From Halomonas sp. DQ26W (GTDB taxonomy: Bacteria; Pseudomonadota; Gammaproteobacteria; Pseudomonadales; Halomonadaceae): DNA of 64,000 nt. Every line of letters begins with the position of its first letter. Position 1 is the stretch's first letter. Location: NCBI RefSeq assembly GCF_003339685.1, contig NZ_QPKI01000017.1, positions 1 through 64,000 on the forward strand, given 5' to 3'. Shown piece by piece: positions 17,531 through 26,784 of the stretch. The notes under the pieces were generated by a model that was not told where the DNA came from, did no database searches, and saw only the letters and a list, made by a program, of their open reading frames with translations. A program made the translations under genes and the position numbers.

Positions 17531-18286
17531 ATGAAGCTTCAGCATGCCACCTGGCAGGAAGTCGAGGGCTACCTGCAACGCTCTACCGGCATCATCATAC
17601 CCATCGGCTCCACCGAACAGCATGGTCCAAACGGCCTGCTCGGCACTGATGCCATTTGCCCCGAGAGCGTTGCCTGGGAGGTGGGCGAGCGCCACGATAT
17701 TCTGGTGGGACCGACCCAGAGTATCGGCATGGCGCAGCATCACCTGGCCTTTCCCGGCAGCATCAGTCTTCGACCCAGCACCCTGATCGCGGTGTTGCGG
17801 GATACCGTGATCTCGCTCGCCCGCCACGGCTTCACCCATGTGTTCTTTCTCAATGGGCACGGCGGCAACATCGCCACCGTCAACGCGGCCTTCGCCGAGA
17901 TCTACTCCGAGCGCAGCCTGCGCAGCGAAGGACAGCCGTCGGATGCGCTGCATCTGACCCTGAGCAACTGGTTCGCCGGCCCGCGCGTGCGTGAGCTGGC
18001 CCAGTCGCTGTACGGCGACGCGGAAGGGGGGCATGCCACGGCGTCAGAGGTGTCGCTCTCCTGGTTTGCTCGCCCCGAGGCGGTCAAGGATGTGGCCATG
18101 TCGCCCCGTATTGCGCCATCCGGCAGTGCCAATTGCGATGCCGATGAATTTCGTCGCCGCTTTCCCGACGGTCGCATGGGCTCAGACCCGGCGTTGGCGC
18201 GAATCGAGCATGGCGAGCTTTTCCAGGCCGCGGCGGTCGAGGATACCTGGGACGCATACCGCGCCTTCCTTGGCTGCGGGCAATAG
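17531..18286 (+). CDS. Creatininase-family amidohydrolase
   Basis: The 251-residue protein has the creatininase fold signatures: IIPIGSTEQHGPN with the metal ligands Glu and His near residue 30, GTDAICPESVA with the bridging Asp, FFLNGHGGN at about residue 98, and EGGHATASEVS with the ligand Glu at about residue 165. Members hydrolyse creatinine or related cyclic amides (for example 3-dehydro-scyllo-inosose or formamides), so the substrate is open. The ATG at 17531 has AAGGAGA 7 bases before it. It has no obvious operon partner. Confidence 0.85.
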   Translation: MKLQHATWQEVEGYLQRSTGIIIPIGSTEQHGPNGLLGTDAICPESVAWEVGERHDILVGPTQSIGMAQHHLAFPGSISLRPSTLIAVLRDTVISLARHGFTHVFFLNGHGGNIATVNAAFAEIYSERSLRSEGQPSDALHLTLSNWFAGPRVRELAQSLYGDAEGGHATASEVSLSWFARPEAVKDVAMSPRIAPSGSANCDADEFRRRFPDGRMGSDPALARIEHGELFQAAAVEDTWDAYRAFLGCGQ

Positions 18287-18367
18287 CGGGTCGTGTCTCG
18301 AGCCGCCTTGTAAAGGGCGCCGCGGGTTGCCATGGTCGTGGTGACACGCCGGTCAGGGAGGCTATGA

Positions 18368-19204
18368 ATGCTGCGTATCCTCGTTTCGCTGGCGGCAATC
18401 TATGCCATCGTGGTGGCGCTGGCCTGGTTCTTCCAGGATCGCCTGCTCTACCTGCCGCACATGGGGCGGGAGCATGTGGCCACCCCGGCGGACCGGGGCA
18501 TGAAGTGGGAATCGGTCGAACTCGAGACCGAAGATGGAGTGACGCTGGATGCCTGGTGGATACCGGCCGAGAACCCCGGGGGAAGCCTGCTGTTCTTTCA
18601 CGGCAATGCCGGCAATATCTCCCACCGCCTGGATTCGATACGTCAGTTCAACCGGCTAGGCTTGTCTGTGCTGATCGTCGACTACCGGGGCTATGGCCGC
18701 AGCGAGGGCAGCCCTTCGGAAGTCGGCACGGCGAGGGATGCCCGGGCCAGCTGGCGCTGGCTGCTCGAGGAGGCCGAGGCGTCACCCGATGAGGTCGTGT
18801 TGTTTGGGCGCTCGCTGGGGGCTGCCGTGGCGGCGGAGCTTGCCGCCGGACTGGCACCCGACGTGAGTCCTGCAGCGGTGATCCTGGAGTCGCCTTTCCG
18901 CTCGGTACCTTCGCTGGGCCAAAGCCTCTACCCGTTCCTGCCGGTACGCTGGCTGGCTAATCTGTACTACGACACTGAAACTTATGTGACCCGGCTCACG
19001 GCTCCGCTGCTGGTGATTCACAGCCGTGAGGACGAAATCATTCCCTTTTCACAGGGGGAAGCGGTTTTTGAGGCGGCCAATCAGCCCAAGGAGATGCTAG
19101 TCATCCGGGGCGGTCATAATACTGGATTCCTCGACAGCGAACCGGAATATTCGGACGGTATCGAAGCTTTTCTGGAGGCGCTTGCCGACCTGCATCGGCC
19201 TTGA
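18368..19204 (+). CDS. Alpha/beta hydrolase of the Bem46/YfhR type, membrane anchored
   Basis: The 278-residue protein begins with one membrane helix (residues 3-21) and continues as an alpha/beta hydrolase. The oxyanion motif FFHGNAGN, the strand VLIVDYRGYGRSEG, the nucleophile elbow VLFGRSLGAA (Ser), the Asp in HSREDEIIP and the His in GGHNTGF complete a catalytic triad. The family includes Bem46-like esterases and thioesterases of unknown natural substrate. It follows the creatininase by 81 bases and may share its transcript. Confidence 0.85.
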   Translation: MLRILVSLAAIYAIVVALAWFFQDRLLYLPHMGREHVATPADRGMKWESVELETEDGVTLDAWWIPAENPGGSLLFFHGNAGNISHRLDSIRQFNRLGLSVLIVDYRGYGRSEGSPSEVGTARDARASWRWLLEEAEASPDEVVLFGRSLGAAVAAELAAGLAPDVSPAAVILESPFRSVPSLGQSLYPFLPVRWLANLYYDTETYVTRLTAPLLVIHSREDEIIPFSQGEAVFEAANQPKEMLVIRGGHNTGFLDSEPEYSDGIEAFLEALADLHRP

Positions 19205-19324
19205 GGTTTGCTGAGTGTCGTCCCCAACCCCATTGACAAGGGAGGGGCCAGGCCAGCCGGCAGGGTTCTTGCCCTTCTCGTGCTGGCCTGGCGCTATTCC
19301 AACCTGGAGCCGGCCTGTTGTCGC

Positions 19325-20056
19325 TCAGTCCTGCTCGGCCATGACCTCGGCGTTATGGAACACGTTCTGCACGTCGTCCAGGTCGTTGAGCGTATCGAGC
19401 AGCTTGTCGAACATGGCGATATCGTCGCCTTCGACCGGTGTCGTGGTCTGTGGCACGAACTGGATCTCGTCGAGCTCGAAGTCAAGCTCCCCGAAGGCAT
19501 CGAGCAGGGCCTGCTTGGCCTTGGCATAGTCGGTATGCGGTGCAAAGACGGTGATGAGGCCATCCTCGCTTTCGATATCGGTGACATCCACGTCGGCTTC
19601 CATCAGCGCCTCGAGGGTGGCTTCCTCGTCGTCGCCGCTGAAGGCGAGGATCGCACAGTGATCGAACATGTGGCTGACGGTGCCGGGGGTGCCGAGCTTG
19701 CTCTTGGCCTTGTTGAAGCAGGCCCGAACGTCACCGAACGTGCGGTTGGGGTTGTCGGTCAGGCAGTCGACGATGACCATGCAGTTGCCTGGGCCGAAAC
19801 CCTCGTAGCGAGCCGGTGAAAAGTCCTCTCCGCCTACACCGCTGGCCTTGTCCAGCGCCTTGTCGATCACATGTGATGGCACCTGGTCTTTCTTGGCGCG
19901 TTCGATCAGGCCGCGCAGGCTCAGGTTGGCGGAGGGATCGACGCCCCCGGCCTTGGCGACCACGTAAATCTCGCGGCCGTACTTGCTGTAGACCTTGGTC
20001 TTGGCGGCGGCCGTCTTGGCCATGGATTCCTTGCGGTTCTGAAAGGCCCTACCCAT
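19325..20056 (-). CDS. YebC/PmpR-family regulator, YeeN subtype
   Basis: The 243-residue protein begins [15 protein letters not shown] and shows the three-domain YebC fold, with [20 protein letters not shown] in the middle region and the [15 protein letters not shown] ending. The family includes PmpR/YebC, described as DNA-binding regulators and more recently linked to relief of ribosome stalling on proline-rich stretches. The sequence [16 protein letters not shown] in the N-terminal domain is typical of the shorter YeeN branch. It is not next to ruvC, the usual companion of the other branch. Role here is inferred from the family. Confidence 0.87.
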   Translation of the reverse strand: MGRAFQNRKESMAKTAAAKTKVYSKYGREIYVVAKAGGVDPSANLSLRGLIERAKKDQVPSHVIDKALDKASGVGGEDFSPARYEGFGPGNCMVIVDCLTDNPNRTFGDVRACFNKAKSKLGTPGTVSHMFDHCAILAFSGDDEEATLEALMEADVDVTDIESEDGLITVFAPHTDYAKAKQALLDAFGELDFELDEIQFVPQTTTPVEGDDIAMFDKLLDTLNDLDDVQNVFHNAEVMAEQD

Positions 20057-20212
20057 ATCGTTGTCCCATTGCGTCTGACATGAGGCGGAATTCTACGAAA
20101 CCGTACCAGCAGGGAACAGCGTTATTTCACGGGTAACCGGGTGGCATGATCCGGGTCATGGCTACACTATCGTGGTGAGTCGCGCCCTATTTCTGCCTGG
20201 AGCCCATCTTCC

Positions 20213-21406
20213 ATGGACCATCATCAGTATCGCCGCGCCCTGGCGGCACGTTTGCAGGCGGCCGAGCTGCCCTTTCCTGATGCGGAATTCGATAGCCGCC
20301 AGATGCAAGTTCGAGCCGCGATGGCAGAGGCCGGCCTTGATGCCCTGCTGGTCACCGATCCCGCCGATATCTATTACCTGACCGGCTACAACACCTTCGA
20401 GGTGTCGGTGCATACCTGCCTTGTATGTTCGGCGGATCGCCTGGTGTTGCAAATGCCCTCCATCGAGACCGGCCCGGCAGTAGTCACGGCCCGGGTCGAT
20501 GAGTTGTTGGGCTATCGCTGGGAGGGTGTCGAGGAGGTGCTTGAGCCATTGGCCGAGACGCTGTCAGTTTTTTCGGCTATCGGCCTGGATTCCTTCAGTC
20601 CCACCCTGCGTCATGGCATTATCGGCCCACTGCAGCAGCGACTGGGAGCCGAACGCTTCCGTGCTGATGGCGGGGCCTTGCTTGACCGTATCCGTATCGT
20701 CAAGAGCGAAGCGGAGCTAGCCTGCCTGAGAGAAAGCGCACGAATTACTTCACGCGGGCTTGATGCGGCCATCAAAGCGATTGCCCCGGGCATGACCGAC
20801 AACGACGTTGCGGCGGAAGGTGCCCGCGCCTTGTTGGCGGCGGGCAGTGAATTCATGAGCATGCAGCCCATCGTGACCACCGGCCAGCGTATCAGCGTGA
20901 TACACCTGAACCACCAGCGCCAGCGGATCGAGCGAGATCAGCCGGTGTTTCTTGAATTCGGTGCTTCTTTTCGTCGCTATACCGCGCCCATGATGCGCAC
21001 TGCCGTGGCGGGATCGGCCAGCGGTGAGATGCAGGCCATGCGCGATGTTTGCCGGTCATTGTTCGAGGCACTGAGCGGGGCCTTGCGTCCCGGCAACACT
21101 TTCGACGATGCCGCTCGCGCCGCCGAGGCGGTACTGGCGCCGCACGCTGACCGGGTATTTTTCTCCGGGGTCTTTGGCTATGCCGTCGGGGCTCAGTTCC
21201 CCCCCAGCTGGGTCGAGGGCAGCGGTTATATCGCCTGTGGCCAACAGCGGAAATTCGAGGCTGATATGGTCTTCCACTTGCCGCTCTGCTTGCGCGTGCC
21301 GGGTGAATGGGGGGTCGGCATCAGCGATACCGTTCAGGTCACGCCCAGCGGTGGGGTATCGATCACCGATAACGATTGGCAGCTCAAGGAGTGCCCAGGA
21401 AGCTGA
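20213..21406 (+). CDS. M24-fold hydrolase lacking metal ligands (EutD/DoeA or creatinase-like)
   Basis: The 397-residue protein has a creatinase N-terminal domain (about residues 25-160, DPADIYYLTGYNTFEVSVHT) and an M24 pita-bread domain. The aminopeptidase metal ligands are replaced: Glu248 and Pro259 stand where two Asp are expected (LEFGASFRRYTAPMMRT), Tyr323 replaces the His (FGYAVGAQFPPSW), and the final Glu is Ser (GISDTVQVT). Creatinase and the ectoine hydrolases EutD/DoeA are known M24 relatives without metal, and GYxVGxxxPPxW resembles the latter. Ectoine or a related solute is therefore a fair substrate guess for a halophile, but no doeB or doeD gene is near. ATG 20213 is the only good start. 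Confidence 0.75.
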   Translation: MDHHQYRRALAARLQAAELPFPDAEFDSRQMQVRAAMAEAGLDALLVTDPADIYYLTGYNTFEVSVHTCLVCSADRLVLQMPSIETGPAVVTARVDELLGYRWEGVEEVLEPLAETLSVFSAIGLDSFSPTLRHGIIGPLQQRLGAERFRADGGALLDRIRIVKSEAELACLRESARITSRGLDAAIKAIAPGMTDNDVAAEGARALLAAGSEFMSMQPIVTTGQRISVIHLNHQRQRIERDQPVFLEFGASFRRYTAPMMRTAVAGSASGEMQAMRDVCRSLFEALSGALRPGNTFDDAARAAEAVLAPHADRVFFSGVFGYAVGAQFPPSWVEGSGYIACGQQRKFEADMVFHLPLCLRVPGEWGVGISDTVQVTPSGGVSITDNDWQLKECPGS

Positions 21407-21554
21407 GCGACAGACCTCGCTAATGTCTAATCGAGCGATATAGCTATACTGAACAATGGCTATACTGAACGATAGACAGGGGGGGTGTTTGTTGTTTCCG
21501 AATGCAGCCCCTGCGCCATTTGTTCTGCTTTTTGCTCTACTTCAGGAGGGCGTC

Positions 21555-21776
21555 ATGACACTGACCGTTACCGCTGATTACAGGGACCTGATGAAGGCCA
21601 CCAACGCCTATGATGAGCTGATATCCGAGGGCTTTCCACGTGAGAAGCTCTATTTCGACAGGGGCACGCATCAGGTCAAGGTCATCGTGCCCGATACCTC
21701 CAGGCCGGAAGCGGAAGAGATTCTGCGTCGCCATGAGCCTGTGGAGCTGTGGGCGCGTCCCTTCGAGGAAGGTTAG
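21555..21776 (+). CDS. Small hypothetical protein, 73 residues
   Basis: The frame is open from 21456, but AGGAGGGCGTC lies directly before the ATG at 21555, which fixes the start. The protein reads as a small alpha/beta domain: VTADYRDLMKATNAYDELIS then HQVKVIVPDTSRPEAEEILR. It has no Cys, signal peptide or membrane helix. The layout recalls stand-alone ligand or stress domains with a beta-alpha-beta-beta-alpha order, but I cannot name a family. It is isolated between two larger genes. Confidence 0.65.
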   Translation: MTLTVTADYRDLMKATNAYDELISEGFPREKLYFDRGTHQVKVIVPDTSRPEAEEILRRHEPVELWARPFEEG

Positions 21777-21975
21777 CGCCGCGCCTGTCTCGGGTTGACG
21801 GAAGCGGCCGTTAATCCGGGGCCGGTAGGGCCGAGTATCCTTAACATTTTCAAGCCGCACCCACTACTGGGTCACTTTACTTAGCCTTTAACAGCGTGGA
21901 TAGCGAAGCGAGTATGGCTACCCGTAGGCCCTCGTATGTTACCAATACGGCAGTGTATTCGGCTGTCTGCAGTCA

Positions 21976-22938
21976 TCAGGCATTCATAGGAAAGAGTCGC
22001 TTTGGTACCCACCACAGGAAAATCGCCATGCCGATAAGTTCGACCAGCGACTGGAACACGATGGCCACTACCGCCAGCTCGTAGGAAGCGGGAAGTGAAA
22101 GTGCCAGGGGAAGAACGACGAAGGAGTTACGTGTGCCCAGGCTGAAGGCAAGCACGCGCCCTTGGACAGCGGGGAGCGTGAAGGTGTGGGCCAGTAGGCG
22201 AGCCAGCAGTGCGGCGACGAGCAGAAAGCAGGTAAAGGCCAGCAACAGCCCGCCGAGCACGGACAGTGAAGCGATGACGACATTGACCTGGGTGGCGGCG
22301 ATGGAAAAGACCACCAGAGCCAGCAGCGGCACCGGTAACCAGGCCAGGCGCGTGATGCGTTGCTCGCGGCGCCGTTTGCCCTGTGCCCATTTCTCGGTGA
22401 TGAAGGCAAGCAGCAGTGGCAGCAGAATCAGCCCCGCAAAGGCCAGCAGCAGCTCGCGTTGCACCACGGCGATCAGCAGGCTCTGATCCAGAAACAGCCA
22501 AAGATAAAGGGGCAGTAGTGCGAGCTGAAGCAGCAGGCTGATCGGCGAGAAGGCAATGGCGTACGGCGTCTTGCCCCCGCCCAGGTGGGAAAAGGTGATG
22601 AACCAGTCCGTGCAGGGCACCAGCAGTACCAGCAGTATGCCCAGGCGAACCGCCGGCTGGTTGGCGAAAAGGCTTGCCAGCCCCCAGGCGACCAGCGGCA
22701 GCAGCAGGAAATTCCCGACTACAGCAGCCACCATGAAGCGCCTGTCACGCCATGCTCCGCGTAGCTGCGTGAGCGGTACCTGGGTGAAGGTGACGTAGAG
22801 CAGCGCGCCCAGCAGCGGCCACAGCATCGCTCCCAGCACGCCGACCCGACCCGGCAGGGTGGTGCCGAGTGCTAGGCCTGACGCGATAGCTGCCAGGTAG
22901 GCCAATACCTGATACTTCTCGAGCGTCTGGCGTGTCAA
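21976..22938 (-). CDS. Bile acid:sodium symporter / arsenite-exporter superfamily protein
   Basis: About nine to ten hydrophobic segments fill the 320 residues, and the arrangement with LLVLLVPCTDWFITFSHLGGG and LAFSLGTRNSFVVLPLAL fits the BASS/ACR3 superfamily of inner-membrane carriers. True ACR3 proteins have a conserved Cys in the fourth helix; here PCTDW offers one. No arsR, arsC or arsH gene is adjacent, so arsenite export is only one possibility, with export of an organic anion another. I prefer the TTG start at 22938 because AAGGGGAC precedes it; ATGs at 23025 and 22967 are in frame without such a site. Confidence 0.72.
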   Translation of the reverse strand: MTRQTLEKYQVLAYLAAIASGLALGTTLPGRVGVLGAMLWPLLGALLYVTFTQVPLTQLRGAWRDRRFMVAAVVGNFLLLPLVAWGLASLFANQPAVRLGILLVLLVPCTDWFITFSHLGGGKTPYAIAFSPISLLLQLALLPLYLWLFLDQSLLIAVVQRELLLAFAGLILLPLLLAFITEKWAQGKRRREQRITRLAWLPVPLLALVVFSIAATQVNVVIASLSVLGGLLLAFTCFLLVAALLARLLAHTFTLPAVQGRVLAFSLGTRNSFVVLPLALSLPASYELAVVAIVFQSLVELIGMAIFLWWVPKRLFPMNA

Positions 22939-23234
22939 ATTGCTTGTCCCCTTGAAATGATCGGCTTGCGTCGCGTAGTCACTCCTCGGCTGTTTTTCGA
23001 AGCTACCCCAGCGGTCGACCATCAATGGCTACAAGTTCCCAGGCTGATCAGTCCAACCCCGGCACTGTGCTGTGTGGCAATCACGCTGTCCTCGCCTAGA
23101 ATTGCAGGGCGCGAGCGGCTTGCGGAGAAATCATACAATACATAAGCGGAATCATATCTGGCACTGGGGCCTGCCGACACCGACGAAGCCGTACTAAAGG
23201 CGAGAGGGTATTCTCTCGCCAGTCGCCGCTGACA

Positions 23235-23395
23235 CTGGTGGGCAGCACGGTCTGGCCGCTGTCCTCAGCCATGACGGCATGTAAACGGGCATAGCGCGAA
23301 TACGCCACGCCGCCACCGTGCTGGAAGCAGGCCAGCACGTCGTGTTCCACCTGGCCCCCATCAATGGCAGGTACTACGAGAATATGACGGGAGTG
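23235..23395 (-). pseudogene. Fragment of a class I SAM-dependent methyltransferase
   Basis: On the minus strand the frame reads VEHDVLACFQHGGGVAYSRY and then ARLHAVMAEDSGQTVLP. This matches a stretch just ahead of the SAM-binding motif in one family of methyltransferases (usual form CFRxGGGVPYSxYPRFHEVMAEDSGQT). The SAM motif itself and both ends are missing. A GGCGAGAG hairpin at about 23193-23214 follows. Family recognition is from memory of the motif. Confidence 0.5.
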
Positions 23396-23399
23396 GCTT

Positions 23400-23650
23400 C
23401 GCCGAGGCCGGTCATCAGCGAGGCGCATTCGGGTGGAAAGCGTCGGAAGTCGACGGGTCATGGCGTCGGGCGGCACCTCCTGGAGCGATCTGGCGCTGTG
23501 CCTCATCGCGTGCCTGTCGAGTGTCGACGAGGCGATGTATCTCGCCAAGCACTACCTGATCGACTGGCATGCTGCCAGCCAGCGTACCTTCGCCATGCTT
23601 GTGCGTACCCGTCAGACCGAGGATGGCGCTTTCTACGGTCGGCTATCCTC
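23400..23650 (+). pseudogene. Fragment of a GlxA/AraC-family regulator
   Basis: The plus frame gives RRVMASGGTSWSDLALCLIA and then EAMYLAKHYLIDWHAASQR, a stretch found between the DJ-1/amidase-like domain and the AraC DNA-binding domain of GlxA-type regulators. The preceding 150 bases keep only scattered resemblance in different frames, and no helix-turn-helix domain follows. It overlaps the end of the convergent monooxygenase gene by a few bases. It is a degraded remnant. Confidence 0.5.
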
Positions 23651-23974
23651 GGGTGCCTGTTCGCGCTCGTACATGCCGTAGTCGCGCATCACCGCAGCCA
23701 CGCGCAGGCGGTAGTCATCAAACACCACTTCGCGGCCCTGGGCCTGGGCGGCGCGGTGACGTTCGAGCTGGCGCCATTGGGCCACAGCTTCCTCGTCGCG
23801 CCAGAAGGAGAGCGAGAGAACCTTGCCCGCCTGGGTCAGGCTTTCGAAGCGTTCGATGGAGATGAAACCATCGATCTCATCGAGAAGCGGGCGCAGGCTG
23901 GCGGCGATGTCGAGATATTGCTCGTGGTGGCCTGACTTGGGGATGACTTCGAAGATGACGACGATCATGAGCAT
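23633..23974 (-). CDS. Antibiotic biosynthesis monooxygenase (ABM) domain protein
   Basis: This 113-residue protein is a single ABM ferredoxin-like domain: VVIFEVIPKSGHHEQYLDIA, GFISIERFES, LSLSFWRDEEAVAQWRQLE and HRAAQAQGREVVFDDYRLRV. Such small dimeric proteins include cofactor-free quinol oxygenases, haem-degrading enzymes and proteins of unknown role. No aromatic-compound or haem genes are near. The closing stretch (EREQAPEDSRP) overlaps the GlxA remnant on the other strand. Confidence 0.85.
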   Translation of the reverse strand: MLMIVVIFEVIPKSGHHEQYLDIAASLRPLLDEIDGFISIERFESLTQAGKVLSLSFWRDEEAVAQWRQLERHRAAQAQGREVVFDDYRLRVAAVMRDYGMYEREQAPEDSRP

Positions 23975-24344
23975 TCCGTGTTGTCGTTGTGTGCTTCAGT
24001 TAGCGGTCTCATCGTAGCCGTGTTTCGATATCCTCTAACATCGCGTTCAGGTTGACGAGACCATGCTGCCTACTGCCACGAGTCTGGGCAATTATAGCCG
24101 GAGATGAATGGTAGGTGTCGCCCGGTGAGTAAGTGTTTGCCGGGGCGTTTTTCTTGTCTGAAGGGTAGCAGGGCACCCGGGAGTTGTAGCGTAGCGGATG
24201 CTAGCGTCGGATTTGATGATGCTATGCCGCGAATGCTGCTAAGAACCGGGCTCACTTTGAAAGCAAGAAACGGAGTGTGCTAGGCGGGCCCAAGGCCCAT
24301 CCTGAGTTGAGAATAGCGCCAAATCCATAGCACGGGAGCCCGCC
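23975..24344. promoter_or_regulatory. Gene-free stretch ahead of ada
   Basis: No protein-like frame is present in these 370 bases. Because Ada activates its own gene in Enterobacteria, a methyl-Ada site is expected near the promoter. The stretch TTTGAAAGCAAGAAACGG at about 24255 loosely recalls the enteric Ada box (AAAGCGCA), but the match is too weak to call. Confidence 0.35.
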
Positions 24345-25439
24345 ATGTTCGAGACATCCACCGATTCACTTGCCACCTTCGATTCCGATGAGGTGAAATG
24401 GGCGGCGGTACTGGCCCGCGATGCCGCGGCGGACAGCGCTTTCGTCTATGCAGTGCGCACCACCAGGATCTACTGTCGGCCGACCTGTGCGTCGCGCCGA
24501 CCGCGCCGGGAAAACGCCGAGTTCCATGCCGATGGGGCCGCCGCCGAGCGGGCCGGCTACCGGCCGTGTCAGCGCTGTCATCCCCAGGAGCCGTCGTTGG
24601 CTCAGCGACACGCCGAGAGCGTTGGCAAGGCCTGCCGTCTCATCGAAGCATCAGAAGACCTGCCGTCGCTCGACGAGCTGTCACAAGCCGTGGGGTTGAG
24701 CCGTTTCCATTTCCATCGTGTCTTCAAGTCGGCCACTGGATTGACGCCAAAGGCCTACGCAGTCGCTTGCCGGGAAAATCGTGCACGCCAGGCGCTGGTA
24801 CAACGAGAATCCATCACCGAGGCGATCTATGAGGCGGGCTTCAATTCCAGCGGGCGCTTCTATGCTGGTTCCAATCGCATGCTCGGCATGACGCCGGAAC
24901 GTTACCGTTCGGGCGGCAAAGGCATGCTGATTCACTTCGCCCTGGGAGAATGTTCGTTGGGCACGATACTGGTGGCGACCAGCCAAAGGGGCATTTGCGC
25001 CATATCCCTGGGGAGCGACCCGGAGCAGTTGTTGCAGGAGCTCCAGGAGCGTTTCGCCAACGCCAACCTGGTCCCGGGGGGGCAGGATTTCGATGCCTGG
25101 ATGGCCCGGGTGGTGGGCTTTGTCGAGGTGCCTGGTATCGGACTGTCGCTGCCGCTGGACATTCGGGGTACCGCCTTTCAACGGCGGGTCTGGCATGCGC
25201 TGACCGAGATTCCCGTAGGCGCCACGATCAGCTATGCGGAGTTGGCGAAGCAGATCGATTCTCCCCAAGCGGTGCGAGCCGTGGCCAGGGCTTGTGCCTC
25301 CAACCCCATTGCGCTTGCCATTCCCTGCCACCGGGTCGTACGTAGTGACGGGGCGCTTTCCGGGTATCGCTGGGGGGTGGAGAGAAAGCGCGCTCTTCTC
25401 GAGCGCGAACACAATCACCTCGCCATGGGCGAGCCGTGA
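24345..25439 (+). CDS. ada: Ada: methyl-sensing activator and O6-methylguanine-DNA methyltransferase
   Basis: The 364-residue protein has all three Ada parts. The N-terminal zinc domain holds Cys44, Cys48, Cys75 and Cys78 (YCRPTC and CQRC), of which the first takes methyl from phosphotriesters. An AraC-type helix-turn-helix follows at about residues 90-190 (SLDELSQAVGLSRFHFHRVF). The C-terminal suicide methyltransferase has the active Cys328 in IPCHRVVRSDG. Ada removes methyl groups from damaged DNA and, once methylated, switches on its regulon. The endonuclease IV gene nfo is about 370 bases downstream on the other strand, making a small DNA-repair neighbourhood. Confidence 0.95.
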   Translation: MFETSTDSLATFDSDEVKWAAVLARDAAADSAFVYAVRTTRIYCRPTCASRRPRRENAEFHADGAAAERAGYRPCQRCHPQEPSLAQRHAESVGKACRLIEASEDLPSLDELSQAVGLSRFHFHRVFKSATGLTPKAYAVACRENRARQALVQRESITEAIYEAGFNSSGRFYAGSNRMLGMTPERYRSGGKGMLIHFALGECSLGTILVATSQRGICAISLGSDPEQLLQELQERFANANLVPGGQDFDAWMARVVGFVEVPGIGLSLPLDIRGTAFQRRVWHALTEIPVGATISYAELAKQIDSPQAVRAVARACASNPIALAIPCHRVVRSDGALSGYRWGVERKRALLEREHNHLAMGEP

Positions 25440-25510
25440 TACTGTTCGTTCAGAAAAAGACCCCGACACCAAGGGTGCCGGAGGCGACTCTTTTCGGACA
25501 ATGCTTAGCA

Positions 25511-25654
25511 CTACCGCTTTCGGTTCTGGCAAGGCTCGTGCTTATCAATCCGCGCTTCCTTGCGAATGGGGCGCCGTTGCTTGGCCATGGCGTGCGTCAA
25601 GGCTAGCAACGCCACTGCGGCCACGCTCACCGTCAGTAGTTCGATGAAACCCAT
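25511..25654 (-). CDS. Small membrane protein, 47 residues
   Basis: A short gene runs from the ATG at 25654 to TAG at 25511. A strong ribosome binding site (AGGAGG) lies 7 bases before the ATG. The product starts MGFIELLTVSVAAVALLALT, one membrane helix, and continues with a very basic tail (KQRRPIRKEARIDK) that would stay in the cytoplasm. No family is recognised. It sits between ada and nfo on the nfo strand. Confidence 0.55.
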   Translation of the reverse strand: MGFIELLTVSVAAVALLALTHAMAKQRRPIRKEARIDKHEPCQNRKR

Positions 25655-25806
25655 GTGCATGCCTCCTATGGAGTGATGGGTAATCCCCTGGACTTCGCTG
25701 TCCCAAGAGAGCTTTACCTCTGAATTGACGGCGGCAGCTTTCGCACTGGCCGACGGATACTTAGGCCTTCATGTCACGATTATGTTCTGCCCAGCCCGTG
25801 GTTGGC

Positions 25807-26655
25807 TCAATCGTCTCTGACCTGAGCCCGCAGCCAGGCGATTTCCTCGGCCCAGATCTCGGGTTCGATGGTTTCCAGCACCATGGGGATCTCGTCGATG
25901 CGCGGGTCGCGCATCAGGGTCGTAAAGGCGTCGAGCCCGATATTGCCCTGGCCCAGACTGTGGTGGCGGTCAACGCGGCTGGCGTACTCGCTCTTGGCAT
26001 CGTTGAGGTGCATGCCGCGCAGGTACTTAAAGCCCACCACTTTGTCGAACTCGTCGAGGGTGGCGGTGCAGACTTCAGGGGTGCGCAGGTCGTAGCCGGC
26101 GGCGAAGGCGTGGCAGGTGTCGATGCACACGCCGATCCGCGACTTGTCGTCGACCTGCTCGATGATCTCGGCGAGGTGTTCGAAGTGCCAGCCCAGGTTG
26201 GTGCCCTGGCCGGCGGTATTCTCGATCACCGCAACGACGCCTTGGGTTTCGGCCAGTGAGTGATTGATTGAGTCGGCGATGCGGGTCAGGCATTCGCTTT
26301 CGCTGATCTTCTTCAAATGGCTGCCGGGGTGAAAATTGAGAAGGGTCAGGCCGAGCTGCTCGCAGCGTTGCATCTCGTCGAGGAAGGCGGCGCGCGACTT
26401 CGCAAGTCCTTCCCTGTCCGGGTGGCCAAGATTGATCAGGTAGCTGTCATGGGGAAGGATTTGCCCGGGGGCGAAGCCGTGCTTTTTGCAGGCACTGCGA
26501 AAGGCCTCGATGGTGGTGTCATCGAGGGGCTTGGCGCGCCACTGGCGTTGGTTCTTGGTGAACAGGGCGAAGGCGTCGGCGCCGATCTCGACGGCGCGTA
26601 ACACGGCCTGGTCGGGACCGCCGGCAGCACTGACATGGGCGCCGAGGTATTTCAT
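25807..26655 (-). CDS. nfo: Endonuclease IV
   Basis: The 282-residue protein matches Nfo along its whole length. Seen are [12 protein letters not shown] at the start, the metal-ligand regions [55 protein letters not shown] and PMVLETI. These supply the three-zinc site of this TIM-barrel AP endonuclease, which cuts abasic sites and some oxidised bases during base-excision repair. The frame is open upstream to 27108, but homology starts at 26655. It is followed by no operon partner; ada is the next large gene. Confidence 0.95.
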   Translation of the reverse strand: MKYLGAHVSAAGGPDQAVLRAVEIGADAFALFTKNQRQWRAKPLDDTTIEAFRSACKKHGFAPGQILPHDSYLINLGHPDREGLAKSRAAFLDEMQRCEQLGLTLLNFHPGSHLKKISESECLTRIADSINHSLAETQGVVAVIENTAGQGTNLGWHFEHLAEIIEQVDDKSRIGVCIDTCHAFAAGYDLRTPEVCTATLDEFDKVVGFKYLRGMHLNDAKSEYASRVDRHHSLGQGNIGLDAFTTLMRDPRIDEIPMVLETIEPEIWAEEIAWLRAQVRDD

Positions 26656-26784
26656 CTGACCTCTCCGTGGTTGGCAATACCAATACGATAACACGTAGGC
26701 TGCTTTTCTATCTTTCCACTTCGGCACCTCGCCACCCGTCGTGGCCCTGCTAGTCTCAAAGGGAAGAAGCCGAGGATATGCCAC

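Noticed and set aside
23096..23548. 150-residue minus-strand frame as a full gene
   Set aside because: Only a central stretch resembles a methyltransferase; the two ends are unrelated and the SAM motif is absent, so it is listed as a fragment.
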